Origin: Arthrobacter sp. StoSoilB22
Lineage (GTDB): Bacteria; Actinomycetota; Actinomycetes; Actinomycetales; Micrococcaceae
DNA length: 64,000 nucleotides
Direction of reading: 5' to 3'
NCBI RefSeq assembly: GCF_019977315.1
Contig: NZ_AP024652.1
Coordinates: 2,480,001 to 2,544,000 of the forward strand
Part shown: piece by piece, positions 18,522 through 29,231 of the stretch
Position numbering within the stretch: the first letter of the stretch is position 1
Layout of the letters: every line of letters starts with the position of its first letter
Notes under the pieces: generated by a model
Told to the model about the DNA's origin: nothing
What the model saw: only the letters and a program-made list of their open reading frames with translations
Database searches by the model: none
Made by a program: the position numbers and the translations under genes

Positions 18522-19397
18522 TTACTCGAAGCGAAGTCCGCGCAAAGTTTCCTCAGTGGCAGCACGGAGGCTTGCCAAGGACGGTCCTGCCGCCAGGATC
18601 CCCCGGCTGGAAGTGGCCAGGACCGTGGGGTAAGCAGCGCCAAACGTTGTGCGAAGGTCAGCTGGAGTGGCGCCCTGGGCACCGAGGCCAGGGGCCAATA
18701 TTGCACCGCGCACAGGCGCGAGTTCAATATCCAGATCATCCAAGGCAGAGCCGATGGTTGCCCCTACCACCAGGCCAACTGACCCCATGGAACCGCTGTA
18801 CCGCTGGTTCTCGAGGGCCGCGGCAGCGGCAATCCTACGCGCCACGGAATCACTTCCACCGACGTGCTGCACAGACTTTCCTTCAGGGTTCGATGTCAGT
18901 GCAAGCACAAACACTCCCCTGCCATACTGCGCAGCAAGGTCCAATGCCGGGCGCAGCGACTCAAAGCCCAGGTACGGGCTAAGCGTCACCGAGTCCGCGG
19001 CCAAGGAAGAACCGTCACGCAGCCAGGCATCCGCATAGGCGGCCATAGTGGAGCCGATGTCGCCACGCTTGGCGTCGGCGATGCTGAGCACGCCCGCATC
19101 CGCGGAGGCGGTGAGCGTCCGTTCCAGCACAGCCATGCCGGCCGAGCCGTGGCGCTCGTAGAGCGCCACCTGCGGCTTGACCGCGGCAGCGAGGGAAGCC
19201 ACGGCCTCAACCACCGTCAGCGAGAAGCGCTCCAAGCCGGCGACGTCGTCGGTCAATCCCCAATCGGCCAAGAGCTGCGGGTGGGGGTCGATTCCGACGC
19301 AGAGCGGGCCGCGCGCGGCCATGGCCGCAGCCAGCCGGGATCCGAAAGACTCCCCGGCCGGCTGCTGGCCTTGCTGTGGTGAAGCAGACTCAGGCAT
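18522..19397 (-). CDS. pyrF: Orotidine 5'-phosphate decarboxylase
   Basis: Last step of UMP synthesis. 291 residues, the long type-2 (mycobacterial-like) form. [11 protein letters not shown] lies near residue 36 and the catalytic segment is [24 protein letters not shown] and the C-terminal [15 protein letters not shown] correspond to the phosphate-binding region. The ATG start overlaps the end of carB by 8 bp, so it is coupled to it. It is the last gene of the pyr operon. Confidence 0.95.
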   Translation of the reverse strand: MPESASPQQGQQPAGESFGSRLAAAMAARGPLCVGIDPHPQLLADWGLTDDVAGLERFSLTVVEAVASLAAAVKPQVALYERHGSAGMAVLERTLTASADAGVLSIADAKRGDIGSTMAAYADAWLRDGSSLAADSVTLSPYLGFESLRPALDLAAQYGRGVFVLALTSNPEGKSVQHVGGSDSVARRIAAAAALENQRYSGSMGSVGLVVGATIGSALDDLDIELAPVRGAILAPGLGAQGATPADLRTTFGAAYPTVLATSSRGILAAGPSLASLRAATEETLRGLRFE

Positions 19398-22300
19398 TGG
19401 CTGCTTCCATTGCCGCTGACAGGTTGGCTGCGTGCTCCTGCAGGCTGGTCACCGACCATTCGTAAGTGCGCAGTGCCTCAATGGCCTGCACTGCGGCATT
19501 GAACTCGGCAACGGTGGTGATGCAGGGAATGCCAATGGACGTTGCCGCAGCACGGAGTTCGTAACCGTCGCTGCGGGCTTCGCCGCCGGAGGGTGTGTTG
19601 AAGACCATGTCGATCTCGCCGGCGATGACCAGATCCGCAATGGTGCCTTCGCCCTCTGCGCTGCTGCCCTCGGCCACCTTACGCACAGGGGTTGCCTGAA
19701 TGCCGTTGCGGCGCAGGACGTCAGCGGTGCCACCGGTGGAAACGATCTCGAAGCCCAGGTCCGAGAGGCGCTTGACGCCCATAATCACTGAGCGCTTGTC
19801 ACGGTTGGCTACCGAGACGAAGATCTTGCCCTGGGTGGGCAAGGCGTTGTTCGCTGCGGCCTGGCTCTTGGCGAACGCGGTGTCGAAGTGCTTGTCGATG
19901 CCCATGACTTCACCGGTGGAGCGCATTTCCGGGCCGAGCAGGGAGTCCACAACCTTGCCCTCAGGAGTACGGAAGCGGCTGAACGGAAGGACCGCTTCCT
20001 TGACGGCAACCGGCGCGTCCAAAGGCAGGGTGGAACCGTCACCGGTTTCCGGCAGCATCTTGTAGGCGCCGCGGAGCTGGTTGATGGTGACACCTGTGCC
20101 GATGAGCGCAGCGGCCTTGGCCATTTGCACGCCTGTCGCCTTGGAAACGAAAGGAACGGTGCGGGAAGCACGCGGGTTGGCTTCAAGGACGTACAGGACG
20201 TCGGAGGCCAGCGCGAACTGGATGTTGATGAGGCCTCGGACGCCAACACCTTCGGCGATGGCCCGGGTTGCCGTGCGCACACGCTCAATCACGTTGTTGC
20301 CCAAGGTAATCGGCGGAAGCACGCATGCGGAGTCACCGGAGTGGATGCCGGCTTCCTCGATGTGTTCCATGATGCCGCCGAGGTACATGTCGGTGCCATC
20401 GAAAAGTGCGTCGACGTCAATTTCGACAGCATCTTCGAGGAAGCGGTCAATCAGCACCGGGTGGTCCGGGGTGATTTCCGTGGCATTGGCGATGTAACGG
20501 GAGAGGTTTGCTTCGTCGTAGACGATCTCCATGCCGCGGCCGCCCAGGACGTAGGACGGGCGGACCAGCACCGGGTAGCCGATTTCGTCGGCGATCTTCT
20601 TGGCGTCCTCGAAGGACACGGCGGTGCCGTTCTTCGGGGAGGTCAGTCCGGCTTCATCCAGGACGCGGGCAAAGGCGCCGCGGTGCTCCGCCAGGTCGAT
20701 CGCTTCCGGCGAAGTGCCCAGGATCGGAACACCGGCATCAGCGAGCTGTTGGGCCAGCTTCAGCGGGGTCTGGCCACCGAGCTGGACGAAGACACCCATG
20801 ACTCCACCGGTACGCTCCTCTGCAGCAATGACCTCAAGGACGTCCTCAAGGGTCAGCGGCTCGAAGTAAAGGCGCGTGGAGACGTCGTAGTCCGTGGAGA
20901 CGGTCTCCGGGTTGCAGTTGACCATGACGGTCTCGTAGCCGGCCTTGCGCAGCGCCATGGAGGCGTGGACGCAGGAGTAGTCGAACTCGATGCCCTGGCC
21001 AATGCGGTTGGGCCCGGAGCCCAGGATGATGACGGAGGGCTTGGCGTGCAGGCCTACTTCGTCTTCCTCGTCATAGGACGAGTAGTGGTAGGGCGTGTAG
21101 GCAGCGAACTCAGCGGCACAGGTGTCCACCGTCTTGTAGACCGGACGAATACCCAGTGCTTGCCGGACGCCCCGGACTACTGCCTCATTGTTATGTGTCA
21201 ATGCACCGATCTGCTCGTCTGAGAAGCCGTGACGCTTGGCGTTGCGCAGCATCTCCTCAGTGAGAACACCGGCCTTGCGGATCTCCTGCGCCGTCTCATT
21301 GAGGAGCTGCAGCTGGTCCAGGAACCAGGGGTCGATCTTGGTGGCTTGGAAGACCTCTTCCACCGTGGCGCCACCCAGGAGCGCACGCTGCACCTGGTGC
21401 AGTCGTTCCGTGGTGGGGCGCTTGGCCTTCTCGATGAGCTCGGCAACCTCGTACTCCGGTACGGAGCTGAAGTCCAGCTGTGAGCCCTTCTGTTCCAATG
21501 AGCGAAGGGCCTTCTGGAGGGCCTCGGTGAAGTTGCGGCCCATGGCCATGGCTTCGCCCACGGACTTCATGGTGGTGGTCAGGGTGTTATCCGCTGCCGG
21601 GAACTTCTCGAAAGCGAAGCGCGGAACCTTCACTACCACGTAGTCCAACGTCGGCTCGAAAGAGGCAGGGGTTTTCTGGGTGATGTCGTTGGGGATTTCG
21701 TCCAAGGTGTAACCAAGGGAAAGCTTGGTGGCGATCTTGGCGATGGCGAAGCCGGTTGCCTTGGAGGCCAACGCGGAGGAACGGGATACGCGGGGGTTCA
21801 TCTCGATCACCACTACACGGCCTGTTGCGGGATCGATGGCGAACTGGATGTTGCAACCACCGGTGTCCACACCAACTTCGCGGATGACCGCGATGGAGAC
21901 GTCGCGCAGCTTCTGGTACTCGCGGTCCGTGAGGGTCAGGGCCGGAGCTACCGTGATGGAGTCACCGGTGTGGACACCCACGGGGTCGAAGTTCTCGATG
22001 GAGCAGACCACAACGACGTTGTCGTTCTTGTCGCGCATCATCTCAAGCTCGTATTCCTTCCAGCCGAGGATGCTCTCTTCAAGCAGGACCTCGGTGGTGG
22101 GGCTGTACTGCAGGCCCTGGCCGACGATGCGGCGGAGGTCGTCCTCGTTGTAAGCCAGCCCGGAGCCTAGGCCACCCATGGTAAAGGACGGGCGGACCAC
22201 CATGGGGTAGCCGAGGTCCTCGGCAGCAGCGAAGGCTTCTTCCATGGTGTGGATGATGTGGCTGCGTGCGGACTCTGCGCCACAACGCTCCACGACGCCC

Positions 22301-22698
22301 TTGAACTTCTCACGGTCTTCGCCGAGCTCAATGGCGGCGATGTTCGCGCCAATGAGTTCCACGTTGTACTTCTCCAGCACACCGTTCTTGTCCAGCGCGA
22401 TGGCCGTGTTCAACGCAGTCTGGCCGCCGAGGGTGGGCAGGATGGCGTCCGGGCGCTCCTTGGCGATGATCTTTTCCACCACCTCTGGAGTGATGGGCTC
22501 TACATAGGTGGCATCGGCGAATTCGGGGTCCGTCATGATGGTGGCCGGGTTGGAGTTCACCAGGATGACCCGCAGGCCCTCCTCCTTCAGGACGCGAAGT
22601 GCCTGGGTACCGGAGTAGTCGAACTCAGCCGCTTGGCCGATAACGATGGGGCCGGAACCGATGACAAGGACGCTCTTGAGATCTGTACGCTTGGGCAT
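19390..22698 (-). CDS. carB: Carbamoyl-phosphate synthase large subunit
   Basis: Makes carbamoyl phosphate from bicarbonate, ATP and ammonia delivered by CarA, for both pyrimidine and arginine synthesis. 1102 residues. It carries two ATP-grasp halves with duplicated motifs ([21 protein letters not shown] near residue 10 and [18 protein letters not shown] near 560), and the MGS-like regulatory domain ([22 protein letters not shown]) at about 950-1085, where UMP and ornithine bind in other bacteria. The start shares one base with the carA stop. Confidence 0.98.
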   Translation of the reverse strand: MPKRTDLKSVLVIGSGPIVIGQAAEFDYSGTQALRVLKEEGLRVILVNSNPATIMTDPEFADATYVEPITPEVVEKIIAKERPDAILPTLGGQTALNTAIALDKNGVLEKYNVELIGANIAAIELGEDREKFKGVVERCGAESARSHIIHTMEEAFAAAEDLGYPMVVRPSFTMGGLGSGLAYNEDDLRRIVGQGLQYSPTTEVLLEESILGWKEYELEMMRDKNDNVVVVCSIENFDPVGVHTGDSITVAPALTLTDREYQKLRDVSIAVIREVGVDTGGCNIQFAIDPATGRVVVIEMNPRVSRSSALASKATGFAIAKIATKLSLGYTLDEIPNDITQKTPASFEPTLDYVVVKVPRFAFEKFPAADNTLTTTMKSVGEAMAMGRNFTEALQKALRSLEQKGSQLDFSSVPEYEVAELIEKAKRPTTERLHQVQRALLGGATVEEVFQATKIDPWFLDQLQLLNETAQEIRKAGVLTEEMLRNAKRHGFSDEQIGALTHNNEAVVRGVRQALGIRPVYKTVDTCAAEFAAYTPYHYSSYDEEDEVGLHAKPSVIILGSGPNRIGQGIEFDYSCVHASMALRKAGYETVMVNCNPETVSTDYDVSTRLYFEPLTLEDVLEVIAAEERTGGVMGVFVQLGGQTPLKLAQQLADAGVPILGTSPEAIDLAEHRGAFARVLDEAGLTSPKNGTAVSFEDAKKIADEIGYPVLVRPSYVLGGRGMEIVYDEANLSRYIANATEITPDHPVLIDRFLEDAVEIDVDALFDGTDMYLGGIMEHIEEAGIHSGDSACVLPPITLGNNVIERVRTATRAIAEGVGVRGLINIQFALASDVLYVLEANPRASRTVPFVSKATGVQMAKAAALIGTGVTINQLRGAYKMLPETGDGSTLPLDAPVAVKEAVLPFSRFRTPEGKVVDSLLGPEMRSTGEVMGIDKHFDTAFAKSQAAANNALPTQGKIFVSVANRDKRSVIMGVKRLSDLGFEIVSTGGTADVLRRNGIQATPVRKVAEGSSAEGEGTIADLVIAGEIDMVFNTPSGGEARSDGYELRAAATSIGIPCITTVAEFNAAVQAIEALRTYEWSVTSLQEHAANLSAAMEAANA

Positions 22699-23936
22699 TA
22701 CTTCTTGTCCTCAGTCTTGGAGTCGTTGGAGTTGGCGCCTGTGGCCTTGGACTTGGTGTCGGCCATGAGGTCGATGAAGCGGTCGAAGAGGTACGCAGCA
22801 TCGTGCGGTCCGGCCGCAGCTTCGGGGTGGTACTGGACCGAGAAGGCGGGGATGTCGAGGCAGGCGAGTCCTTCGACGACGTCGTCATTGAGCGAAATGT
22901 GGCTGACTTCCACACGTCCGTATCGTTCTTCCGGTGCCACGGTGGCCCCGTTCAACGGGGCGTCAACGGCGAAGCCGTGGTTCTGCGAGGTGATTTCCAC
23001 CTTGCCGGTCCGGCGGTCCATGACGGGCTGGTTGATGCCGCGGTGGCCGTAACGGAGCTTGTAGGTGCCAAAGCCCAGGGCCCGGCCGAGGATCTGGTTG
23101 CCGAAGCAGATACCGAAGTACGGGAGCTTCTCATCCAGTACCGAACGCAGCAACGAAACCTGGTTGTCAGCGGTTGCAGGGTCTCCTGGACCGTTGGACA
23201 TAAAAAAGCCGTCGGGCTTGACAGCGTTGACATCCTCCAGGGTGGAGGTGGCCGGAAGGACGTGCACGCGCACGCCACGCTCTGCGAAACGCACCGGAGT
23301 CATGGCCTTGATGCCGAGGTCAACGGCTGCGATGGAGAAGCGCGGCTCGCCTTCCCAGCCGTGGTCCTTTGGTTCCACGACGTAAGCCTCGTCAATGGAG
23401 ACTTCCTCCGCCAGGGCTGCGCCTTCCATGGGGGCGCTGGCGAGGACAGCGTCCAGCAGTTCTTTGTCGGTGGCGTGCGCGGCCTCACCGGAGAAAATGC
23501 CGGCCCGCATGGTCTTGTGCTCACGGAGGTGGCGGGTGATGGCCCGGGTGTCTACGCCCTGGATGCCGACGATTCCCTGCTCCACCAGTTCCTCATCGAG
23601 GCTGCGCTCGGAACGCCAGTTGGAGGGGCGACGGGCGGCGTCGCGCACGATGTACCCGGCCACCCAGATGCGGCGGGATTCAGCGTCTTCGCTGTTGACG
23701 CCGGTGTTGCCGATGTGCGGCGCTGTCTGCACCACCAGCTGGCGGGCGTAGGAGGGATCGGTAATGGTCTCCTGGTAGCCCGTCATGCCGGTGGCGAAGA
23801 CTGCCTCACCGAGAGCGGTTCCCTGGGCTCCGTAGCTGCGGCCGCGGAACATGCGGCCGTCTTCGAGCACGAGTACTGCTGCTGAGGGGGTGGGTGTGGT
23901 GGCTGCTTTACTATCCGTCACTTTATTACTTTCCAC
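22698..23936 (-). CDS. carA: Carbamoyl-phosphate synthase small (glutaminase) subunit
   Basis: Releases ammonia from glutamine for CarB. 412 residues. The N-terminal CPSase domain includes [32 protein letters not shown] sequence. The C-terminal class I amidotransferase has the nucleophile Cys in [12 protein letters not shown] and the catalytic His/Glu pair in [13 protein letters not shown]. The start overlaps the upstream PH-like gene by 11 bp. No separate leader is seen, so expression depends on the pyrR promoter. Confidence 0.97.
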   Translation of the reverse strand: MESNKVTDSKAATTPTPSAAVLVLEDGRMFRGRSYGAQGTALGEAVFATGMTGYQETITDPSYARQLVVQTAPHIGNTGVNSEDAESRRIWVAGYIVRDAARRPSNWRSERSLDEELVEQGIVGIQGVDTRAITRHLREHKTMRAGIFSGEAAHATDKELLDAVLASAPMEGAALAEEVSIDEAYVVEPKDHGWEGEPRFSIAAVDLGIKAMTPVRFAERGVRVHVLPATSTLEDVNAVKPDGFFMSNGPGDPATADNQVSLLRSVLDEKLPYFGICFGNQILGRALGFGTYKLRYGHRGINQPVMDRRTGKVEITSQNHGFAVDAPLNGATVAPEERYGRVEVSHISLNDDVVEGLACLDIPAFSVQYHPEAAAGPHDAAYLFDRFIDLMADTKSKATGANSNDSKTEDKK

Positions 23937-24447
23937 TATCGGCTTCTGCCTGAGGGGCTGCGGAGATCAATTCTTGGAGGGCTTCGAGGAGGAGCTGCTT
24001 GTCGGCTGCATGCCTGGAACGGAATCCGGTGTCCAGTTCCCGGGAGCCAAGCTTCCAGTTGATGACCAGGAGTCCGTCTTTTTCGACGAATTTTCCGGCC
24101 ATGCCATTGGTTTCCCGGCTGTCGACCAGAGCTGAGCGCGGGATGAAGACCGGAGCGGCACCCGCTCGGTCGAACAGCACACCTTCGGCGTGGATGCTCA
24201 GTTCAGCGTTGGTGCGGATACCCAGGCCCTGGACTGCTATCCGGTCCAGCCAATCGCCGGCCGTTGTGGTGGCCACGTATTGGCCGTCTGCCACTACCGT
24301 GGCCGGCGTCAGCTGCTTCGGCACCTCGGGGAGGCGTTCGACGTCGGCTTGTCGCCTTAGCCTGTTGCGCCATCCCAGCCAGATCATCGCCAGGACGACG
24401 ACAATCAGCGGCACCGTGATGAGCACGGTCAGTGATTGGTTGTCCAT
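23926..24447 (-). CDS. PH-like-domain membrane protein embedded in the pyr operon
   Basis: 173 residues. One N-terminal transmembrane helix ([19 protein letters not shown], about 7-25) is followed by a basic stretch and a soluble domain with a predominantly beta pattern ([47 protein letters not shown]). This resembles proteins annotated as PH-like or hypothetical at this position in other actinobacteria. It overlaps carA at its end and shares its first base with the pyrC stop, so it is translated with the pathway genes. No enzyme motif is visible, and its role in pyrimidine synthesis is unknown. Confidence 0.82.
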   Translation of the reverse strand: MDNQSLTVLITVPLIVVVLAMIWLGWRNRLRRQADVERLPEVPKQLTPATVVADGQYVATTTAGDWLDRIAVQGLGIRTNAELSIHAEGVLFDRAGAAPVFIPRSALVDSRETNGMAGKFVEKDGLLVINWKLGSRELDTGFRSRHAADKQLLLEALQELISAAPQAEADSGK

Positions 24448-25772
24448 TAGTTGCTGCCGACCGCCGGGTACCTGTACGGCGTGTTGAGCTGGCCATCAAG
24501 GACCGTGGGGTGGCCTTTGAAGAAGGTTGCCACCACGGATCCGGGCAGCTCCTTGCCCTTGAACGGTGAATTGCGGCCCATGGTTGCCATTTTATGCGGG
24601 TCAACAGTCCAACGCGCAGCCGGGTCCACCAGGATGACATTGGCAGGTTCGCCAACCTCCAAGGGACGGCCCTGATCGGCGACGCGCCCAATGACTGCAG
24701 GGGTGAACGAGGTAACCCTGGCGAAATCAGCCCACGTCATGAGGCCGGTTTCAATCATGGTCTCCTGCACCACGGACAGTGCGGTTTCAAGACCGGTCAT
24801 GCCCATGGCTGCTTGCGCCCATTCGCATTCCTTATGCTCGCTGGGGTGCGGGGCGTGGTCTGTTCCCACGACGTCGATGGTGCCGTCGGCCAGGCCCTCC
24901 CGGAGGGCCTGCACGTCGGCATCGGTGCGTAGCGGGGGGTTGACTTTGTAGACGGGGTCGTAGCTGCGGACCAGCTCATCAGTGAGCAGCAGGTGGTGCG
25001 GAGTGACCTCGGCGGTGACATTGATTCCACGGGCCTTGGCCCAGCGAACGATCTCCACGGAACCGGCCGTGGAGACGTGGCACACATGGAGGCGGGAACC
25101 AACATGCTGGGCAAGCAGAACGTCGCGGGCGATGATGCTTTCCTCGGCAACAGCGGGCCAGCCGGTGAGTCCAAGCACGGCCGACACCGCGCCTTCATTC
25201 ATTTGTGCCCCGGCGGTAAGGCGCGGTTCCTGCGCGTGCTGGGCCACTACGCCGTCGAACGCTTTGACGTACTCCAAGGCGCGGCGCATCAGCACGGGAT
25301 CGTGGACGCAGATGCCGTCGTCGGAGAACATCCGGACCTGGGCGCGGGAATCGGCCATGGCGCCCAGCTCTGCCAGTTGCTCGCCCGCCAAACCTACGGT
25401 GACCGCACCGACGGGGCGGACGTCCACCCAGCCCGATGCTCGGCCAAGGCTATGAACCTGCTCCACGACGCCGGCAGTATCAGCCACCGGGTTGCTGTTG
25501 GCCATGGCATGGACAGCTGTGAAACCGCCCAGGGCGGCAGCGCGGGTGCCGGTCTCCACTGTTTCGGCGTCTTCGCGGCCGGGTTCGCGCAAGTGGGTGT
25601 GCACGTCCACCATGCCGGGCAGTGCAACGAGGCCCTGGGCGTCGATCACTGTTGCGTCGTCCGCAGACAAGTCCGTACCGCGGGCTTCAATGACACCGTC
25701 GCGGATCAAGAGGTCTTCAGCTGCGCCGCCGAGGATGGCGGCCCCACGAATCAGGTAGCTGTTCTGGGCCAT
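24447..25772 (-). CDS. pyrC: Dihydroorotase
   Basis: Cyclises carbamoyl aspartate to dihydroorotate. 441 residues, class I amidohydrolase. Zinc ligands are visible in VDVHTHLREPG (about residues 55-65). Further family segments are DGICVHDP, the HVCHVSTAGSVE histidine segment and GTDHAPHPSEHKE with the catalytic Asp. The start shares one base with the pyrB stop, and the next gene starts at its own stop, showing tight coupling. Confidence 0.97.
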   Translation of the reverse strand: MAQNSYLIRGAAILGGAAEDLLIRDGVIEARGTDLSADDATVIDAQGLVALPGMVDVHTHLREPGREDAETVETGTRAAALGGFTAVHAMANSNPVADTAGVVEQVHSLGRASGWVDVRPVGAVTVGLAGEQLAELGAMADSRAQVRMFSDDGICVHDPVLMRRALEYVKAFDGVVAQHAQEPRLTAGAQMNEGAVSAVLGLTGWPAVAEESIIARDVLLAQHVGSRLHVCHVSTAGSVEIVRWAKARGINVTAEVTPHHLLLTDELVRSYDPVYKVNPPLRTDADVQALREGLADGTIDVVGTDHAPHPSEHKECEWAQAAMGMTGLETALSVVQETMIETGLMTWADFARVTSFTPAVIGRVADQGRPLEVGEPANVILVDPAARWTVDPHKMATMGRNSPFKGKELPGSVVATFFKGHPTVLDGQLNTPYRYPAVGSN

Positions 25773-26779
25773 CAGTTGGTCTCCTTGCTGGACTGGCTTG
25801 CGTTCGGAACGGCTTCACGGGAATCCCCGGAGAGCAGCAGGTAAAGAGCGGCCATACGGACCGAAACACCGTTTCGCACCTGGGCGAGAACAGTTGAACG
25901 CGGCGAATCTGCGGCTGCCGATGAAATCTCCAGGCCACGGTTCATGGGGCCGGGGTGCATGATGATGGTGTCCTTCATGCCGAGATCGTCCAGCGCACGG
26001 AGCCTTGCGTCGTCGAACCCCCAGCGGCGCGAGTACTCGCGGGTAGAGGGGAAGAACGATGCGTTCATGCGCTCACCCTGGACACGCAGCATCATCATGG
26101 CGTCAACGCCCGCTTCCAACGTCTCATCCAGGTTGTAGCTGACCTTGCAAGGCCAGTGCTCGACGCCGATGGGCAGCAGGGTGGGTGGCGCCACCAACGT
26201 GACCTCGGCGCCGAGGGTCTTGAGCAACCAGACATTGGAACGGGCAACGCGGGAGTGCAGGACATCGCCGGCAATCGCTACGCGCATCCCTTTGAGGTCT
26301 GCGCCCGTGGACTCAATGCCATTGACCCGTGACCAGTGCCGACGCATGGTGAAAGCATCCAGCAATGCCTGGGTAGGGTGCTCATGGGTACCGTCGCCGG
26401 CGTTGATGACTGCTGCATCAATCCAGTCAGTGGCTGCAAGCCGGTGCGGCGCGCCGGAGGCCCAGTGGCGGATGACGACAGCGTCCGCGCCCATGGCTGC
26501 CAGCGTCTGTGCAGTGTCCTTGAGGGACTCTCCCTTGGATACCGAGGATCCCTTGGCGGCGAAGTTAATGACATCGGCTGACAGTCGCTTGGCTGCCGCC
26601 TCAAAGGAAATGCGGGTACGGGTGGAGTCCTCGAAGAAGAGGTTCACCACCGTCCGGCCGCGCAGTGCCGGGAGCTTCTTTACTTCACGCTCGCCGACGG
26701 CGGACATTTCCTCCGCCGTGTCCAGAACACGGATGGCGTCGAAAAGACTGAGGTTTTCGGTGGAAAGAAGATGCTTCAT
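25772..26779 (-). CDS. pyrB: Aspartate carbamoyltransferase catalytic subunit
   Basis: Joins carbamoyl phosphate and aspartate. 335 residues. The carbamoyl-phosphate motif [13 protein letters not shown] lies near residues 49-61; [29 protein letters not shown] and the C-terminal [12 protein letters not shown] are present. No PyrI-type regulatory subunit is encoded nearby, as expected for actinobacteria. Its start overlaps the pyrR stop by 4 bp. Confidence 0.97.
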   Translation of the reverse strand: MKHLLSTENLSLFDAIRVLDTAEEMSAVGEREVKKLPALRGRTVVNLFFEDSTRTRISFEAAAKRLSADVINFAAKGSSVSKGESLKDTAQTLAAMGADAVVIRHWASGAPHRLAATDWIDAAVINAGDGTHEHPTQALLDAFTMRRHWSRVNGIESTGADLKGMRVAIAGDVLHSRVARSNVWLLKTLGAEVTLVAPPTLLPIGVEHWPCKVSYNLDETLEAGVDAMMMLRVQGERMNASFFPSTREYSRRWGFDDARLRALDDLGMKDTIIMHPGPMNRGLEISSAAADSPRSTVLAQVRNGVSVRMAALYLLLSGDSREAVPNASQSSKETN

Positions 26780-27360
26780 TTACCGGCCTCGATAACAACC
26801 TCGTTGACGGGCACGCCGTCTACGGAATCGATCTCCTCGAGATGGACCCGGACCTTCTCCGATGAGGAAGTGGGCAGGTTCTTGCCCACGTGATCCGCGC
26901 GGATGGGAAGCTCACGGTGTCCCCTGTCCACCAGCACCGCAAGACGGACGATGCGTGGGCGGCCAAGATCGACCAAGGCGTCCAAAGCGGCTCGAATGGT
27001 CCTGCCTGAGTACAGGACGTCGTCGATCAGGACAACAACCTTGTTGTCTATGCCTGAGAGTGGAAGCCGGGTGTGGCGTGGGGGCCGTGTGGGCTGATGT
27101 GAGAGATCGTCACGGAACATGGTGACATCCAACTGGCCAACCATAGTGTCGGCGTTCACCGTGGGGTCGGCTGCCGCGATCTTGTTGGCAAGCCGCACGG
27201 CCAGAGGGTAGCCCCGGCTGGGAATGCCCAACAGGACCAGGTCCTGGGAGCCTTTGTTGGCTTCGAGGATCTCGTGGGCGATACGAGTGAGCGCACGATC
27301 AATGTCCGCCTGATTGAGGACAACCCGCGACGGCACGTGTGCTGAAGTGACTTCAGTCAT
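26776..27360 (-). CDS. pyrR: Bifunctional pyr operon regulator / uracil phosphoribosyltransferase
   Basis: RNA-binding regulator of the operon; family members also have weak UPRTase activity. 194 residues from ATG 27360, chosen because AGGGGAG lies 7 nt upstream; an in-frame GTG/ATG nine codons earlier falls inside the leader hairpin. The PRPP-binding motif [21 protein letters not shown] is clear, and [17 protein letters not shown] provides the basic patch. A hairpin with a UGAGG loop sits directly before the ribosome-binding site and no terminator separates it from the gene, suggesting translational control as shown for Mycobacterium smegmatis PyrR. Confidence 0.96.
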   Translation of the reverse strand: MTEVTSAHVPSRVVLNQADIDRALTRIAHEILEANKGSQDLVLLGIPSRGYPLAVRLANKIAAADPTVNADTMVGQLDVTMFRDDLSHQPTRPPRHTRLPLSGIDNKVVVLIDDVLYSGRTIRAALDALVDLGRPRIVRLAVLVDRGHRELPIRADHVGKNLPTSSSEKVRVHLEEIDSVDGVPVNEVVIEAGK

Positions 27361-27376
27361 CGCTCGTCTCCCCTTT

Positions 27377-27392
27377 CCCCGCCTCACGGGAC
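27377..27392 (-). promoter_or_regulatory. PyrR-type RNA-binding hairpin at the pyrR ribosome-binding site
   Basis: The minus-strand RNA reads GUCCCGUGAGGCGGGG: a CCCG/CGGG stem closing a UGAGG loop, similar to the purine-rich GAGGC loop recognised by PyrR. It ends 3 nt before the AGGGGAG ribosome-binding site. PyrR-UMP bound here would shield that site. No transcription terminator is seen in the leader. Confidence 0.55.
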
Positions 27393-27502
27393 GGAATTAA
27401 AAAAGGAATATTTGCTTTTCAAAACTACCACAGCGCCCCTTTCCCACCTCAGCGGGGACCGCAGTGACGCGTGAGTTTAAGCTCACACTCCGTGCCGTGG
27501 AA

Positions 27503-27508
27503 TAGGCT
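27503..27508 (+). promoter_or_regulatory. -10 element for leaderless prsW-like transcript
   Basis: TAGGCT ends 7 nt before the ATG at 27516, and that ATG has no Shine-Dalgarno. The interval between pyrR and this gene is about 155 bp and must also carry the pyr promoter on the other strand (an AT-rich tract at 27395-27424). Confidence 0.4.
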
Positions 27509-27515
27509 CTTGCCC

Positions 27516-28766
27516 ATGACCATGAACCACCACGGCCAACCAGGCGGACAACCTTATCCGCGTCCCTACCTGGAACCTGGCGCCAACCCAACGTGGATTG
27601 GCCGCGTCCAGCCCGGTAATTACCAACCGGCCCCAGGCAACCCGACGACGCTCCCGCAGCAAACCTGGGCCATGCCGCCAGCGCCGCAGCCTCGCCGGTC
27701 CTGGGGGACGCTCCCTTTACTCATCGGAGCAACCGTGCTGGTCCTCGGCAGCCTGTTCCTGGTGGTGCCGTTTCTCCTCGGCAACACCGGCATCAGCGGG
27801 TTTGTCATCGGCTTCATTGCCTCACTGATTCCACTCTCCGTAGTGCTGCTGACGGTACGCCTGATAGATCGCTGGGAACCCGAACCAAAAAGGCTCCTGT
27901 GGTTCGCTTTCACGTGGGGTGCCGCGGTTTCCATTGCCGGGACACTGCTTATCCAGCCGCTCTTCGCACTTGCAGCTCCCACCTCCAGCGAAGAAGCATT
28001 CACCTACTTCATGGCAACGGTCCAAGCCCCCATCGTGGAGGAATTCACCAAGTCGCTGGGATTGCTGGTCCTGATCCTGGCAGCACGCAAATATTTTGAC
28101 GGACCTGTTGATGGGGTGGTGTTTGCCTTCACCATTGCCGCGGGCTTTGCCTTCACGGAGAACATCCTCTACTTCGGCCGCGAAATAGCCTCATCATCAG
28201 ATCCAAGCACTGACCTCATCAGGATCTTCATCCTCCGGGGTGTCATGTCGCCCTTCGCGCACGCAGTTTTCACGGGTACAACCGGACTGATCATGGGTTT
28301 CGCTGCCCGCAAATGGCATTCGGGGTACGCGGTCCTGGCCTTCTTCATCGGCTTGTTGCCTGCGATGTTCCTGCACAACCGCTGGAACAGCATGGGACAG
28401 AACTTCCTGGTGGAGTACTTTGTTGTCCAAGTCCCGATCTTCCTGGTGGCGGCAGTGGGCATCCTCCTCCTCAGGGTTGCCGAAGGAAAACTCACCCGGC
28501 AACGTCTCCTCGAATATGCCCGGGCAGGCTGGTTTACTCCCGCAGAAGTGGAGATGATGGGTACCTCCGGAGGCCGGAGGCAGGCTATTCGCTGGGCGTC
28601 CTCGCGCGGGCGTGGTGCGCAGATGAGAGCCTTCATCAAAGGGGCCACAGCCCTGGCATTTACCCGCCAACGGATTCTCAGCGGCCGCGACGTCCATGTC
28701 CATCAGCATGACGAGTTCGAGCTCCTCAGAAAGATCCCAACGCTTAGGGCAGCGGTCCTCCAGTAA
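27516..28766 (+). CDS. PrsW-family intramembrane protease
   Basis: 416 residues from ATG 27516. A Pro/Gln/Gly-rich cytoplasmic N-terminus (about 1-60) is followed by some eight membrane segments between residues 65 and 330. The PrsW/CPBP-like active-site motifs are all present inside the membrane part: EEFTK (175-179), FAFTEN (211-216), SPFAHA with His249, and FLHN with His287 and Asn288. The C-terminal about 90 residues are soluble and basic. PrsW in Bacillus cleaves an anti-sigma factor; no anti-sigma gene is nearby, so the substrate is unknown. Its 3' end meets nusB at a shared bidirectional terminator. Confidence 0.9.
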   Translation: MTMNHHGQPGGQPYPRPYLEPGANPTWIGRVQPGNYQPAPGNPTTLPQQTWAMPPAPQPRRSWGTLPLLIGATVLVLGSLFLVVPFLLGNTGISGFVIGFIASLIPLSVVLLTVRLIDRWEPEPKRLLWFAFTWGAAVSIAGTLLIQPLFALAAPTSSEEAFTYFMATVQAPIVEEFTKSLGLLVLILAARKYFDGPVDGVVFAFTIAAGFAFTENILYFGREIASSSDPSTDLIRIFILRGVMSPFAHAVFTGTTGLIMGFAARKWHSGYAVLAFFIGLLPAMFLHNRWNSMGQNFLVEYFVVQVPIFLVAAVGILLLRVAEGKLTRQRLLEYARAGWFTPAEVEMMGTSGGRRQAIRWASSRGRGAQMRAFIKGATALAFTRQRILSGRDVHVHQHDEFELLRKIPTLRAAVLQ

Positions 28767-28772
28767 ACACAA

Positions 28773-28803
28773 AAGAACCCGCATCCAGTGGATGCGGGTT
28801 CTT
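28773..28803. terminator. Bidirectional rho-independent terminator
   Basis: Perfect 14-bp stem AAGAACCCGCATCC/GGATGCGGGTTCTT with a 3-nt loop. It lies 7 bp after the prsW-like stop on the plus strand and 18 bp after the nusB stop on the minus strand. The arms carry A-rich and T-rich ends on both strands, so it can serve both convergent genes. Confidence 0.85.
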
Positions 28804-28820
28804 CAGCGGCCAACAACTCC

Positions 28821-29231
28821 TTATGCCAGGAGCGAGGGCTTCAGCTTCTGGAGCCGGCCAAGCAGCCCATTGATGAAGGCAGGCGACTCGTCCGTGGACA
28901 TGGTCTTCGCGAGAGCAACAGCTTCGCTGACGGCTACGCCGTCGGGAACCTCGTCATTGTAGAGAAGTTCCCATGCGCCAATACGAAGGATGATGCGGTC
29001 AACCGAGGGCATCCGCTCCAACGTCCAGCCTTGGGCGTACGTCTGCAGGAACTCATCGATGGTTGCCTGCATGGAAACAACACCCTCGACGATTTCCACC
29101 GTGTAGGGGTTGATGACAAGGTCGGTCTTCTCCCGCCGCGCTGTCATCGCGTCGAAAGCCGAAACGGAACGCTGCTCCGCCTCGAAAAGTACTTCAAGAG
29201 CCCTGCTACGGGCTTTACCGCGTGCGCTCAC
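28821..29231 (-). CDS. nusB: Transcription antitermination protein NusB
   Basis: Partner of NusE (S10) in rRNA antitermination. 136 residues, all-helical NusB fold. Family segments are ARSRALEVLFEAEQRS at the start, WTLERMPSVDRIILRIGAWELL and the C-terminal AVALAKTMSTDESPAFINGLLGRL. The GTG start shares one base with the efp stop. It is the last gene of the long alaS-aro-efp series, closed by the bidirectional terminator. Confidence 0.96.
   Translation of the reverse strand: MSARGKARSRALEVLFEAEQRSVSAFDAMTARREKTDLVINPYTVEIVEGVVSMQATIDEFLQTYAQGWTLERMPSVDRIILRIGAWELLYNDEVPDGVAVSEAVALAKTMSTDESPAFINGLLGRLQKLKPSLLA

Noticed and set aside
19888..21222. Long plus-strand open frame opposite carB
   Set aside because: Antisense shadow of a clear carbamoyl-phosphate synthase; Val/Gly/Asp-rich composition typical of complement reading.
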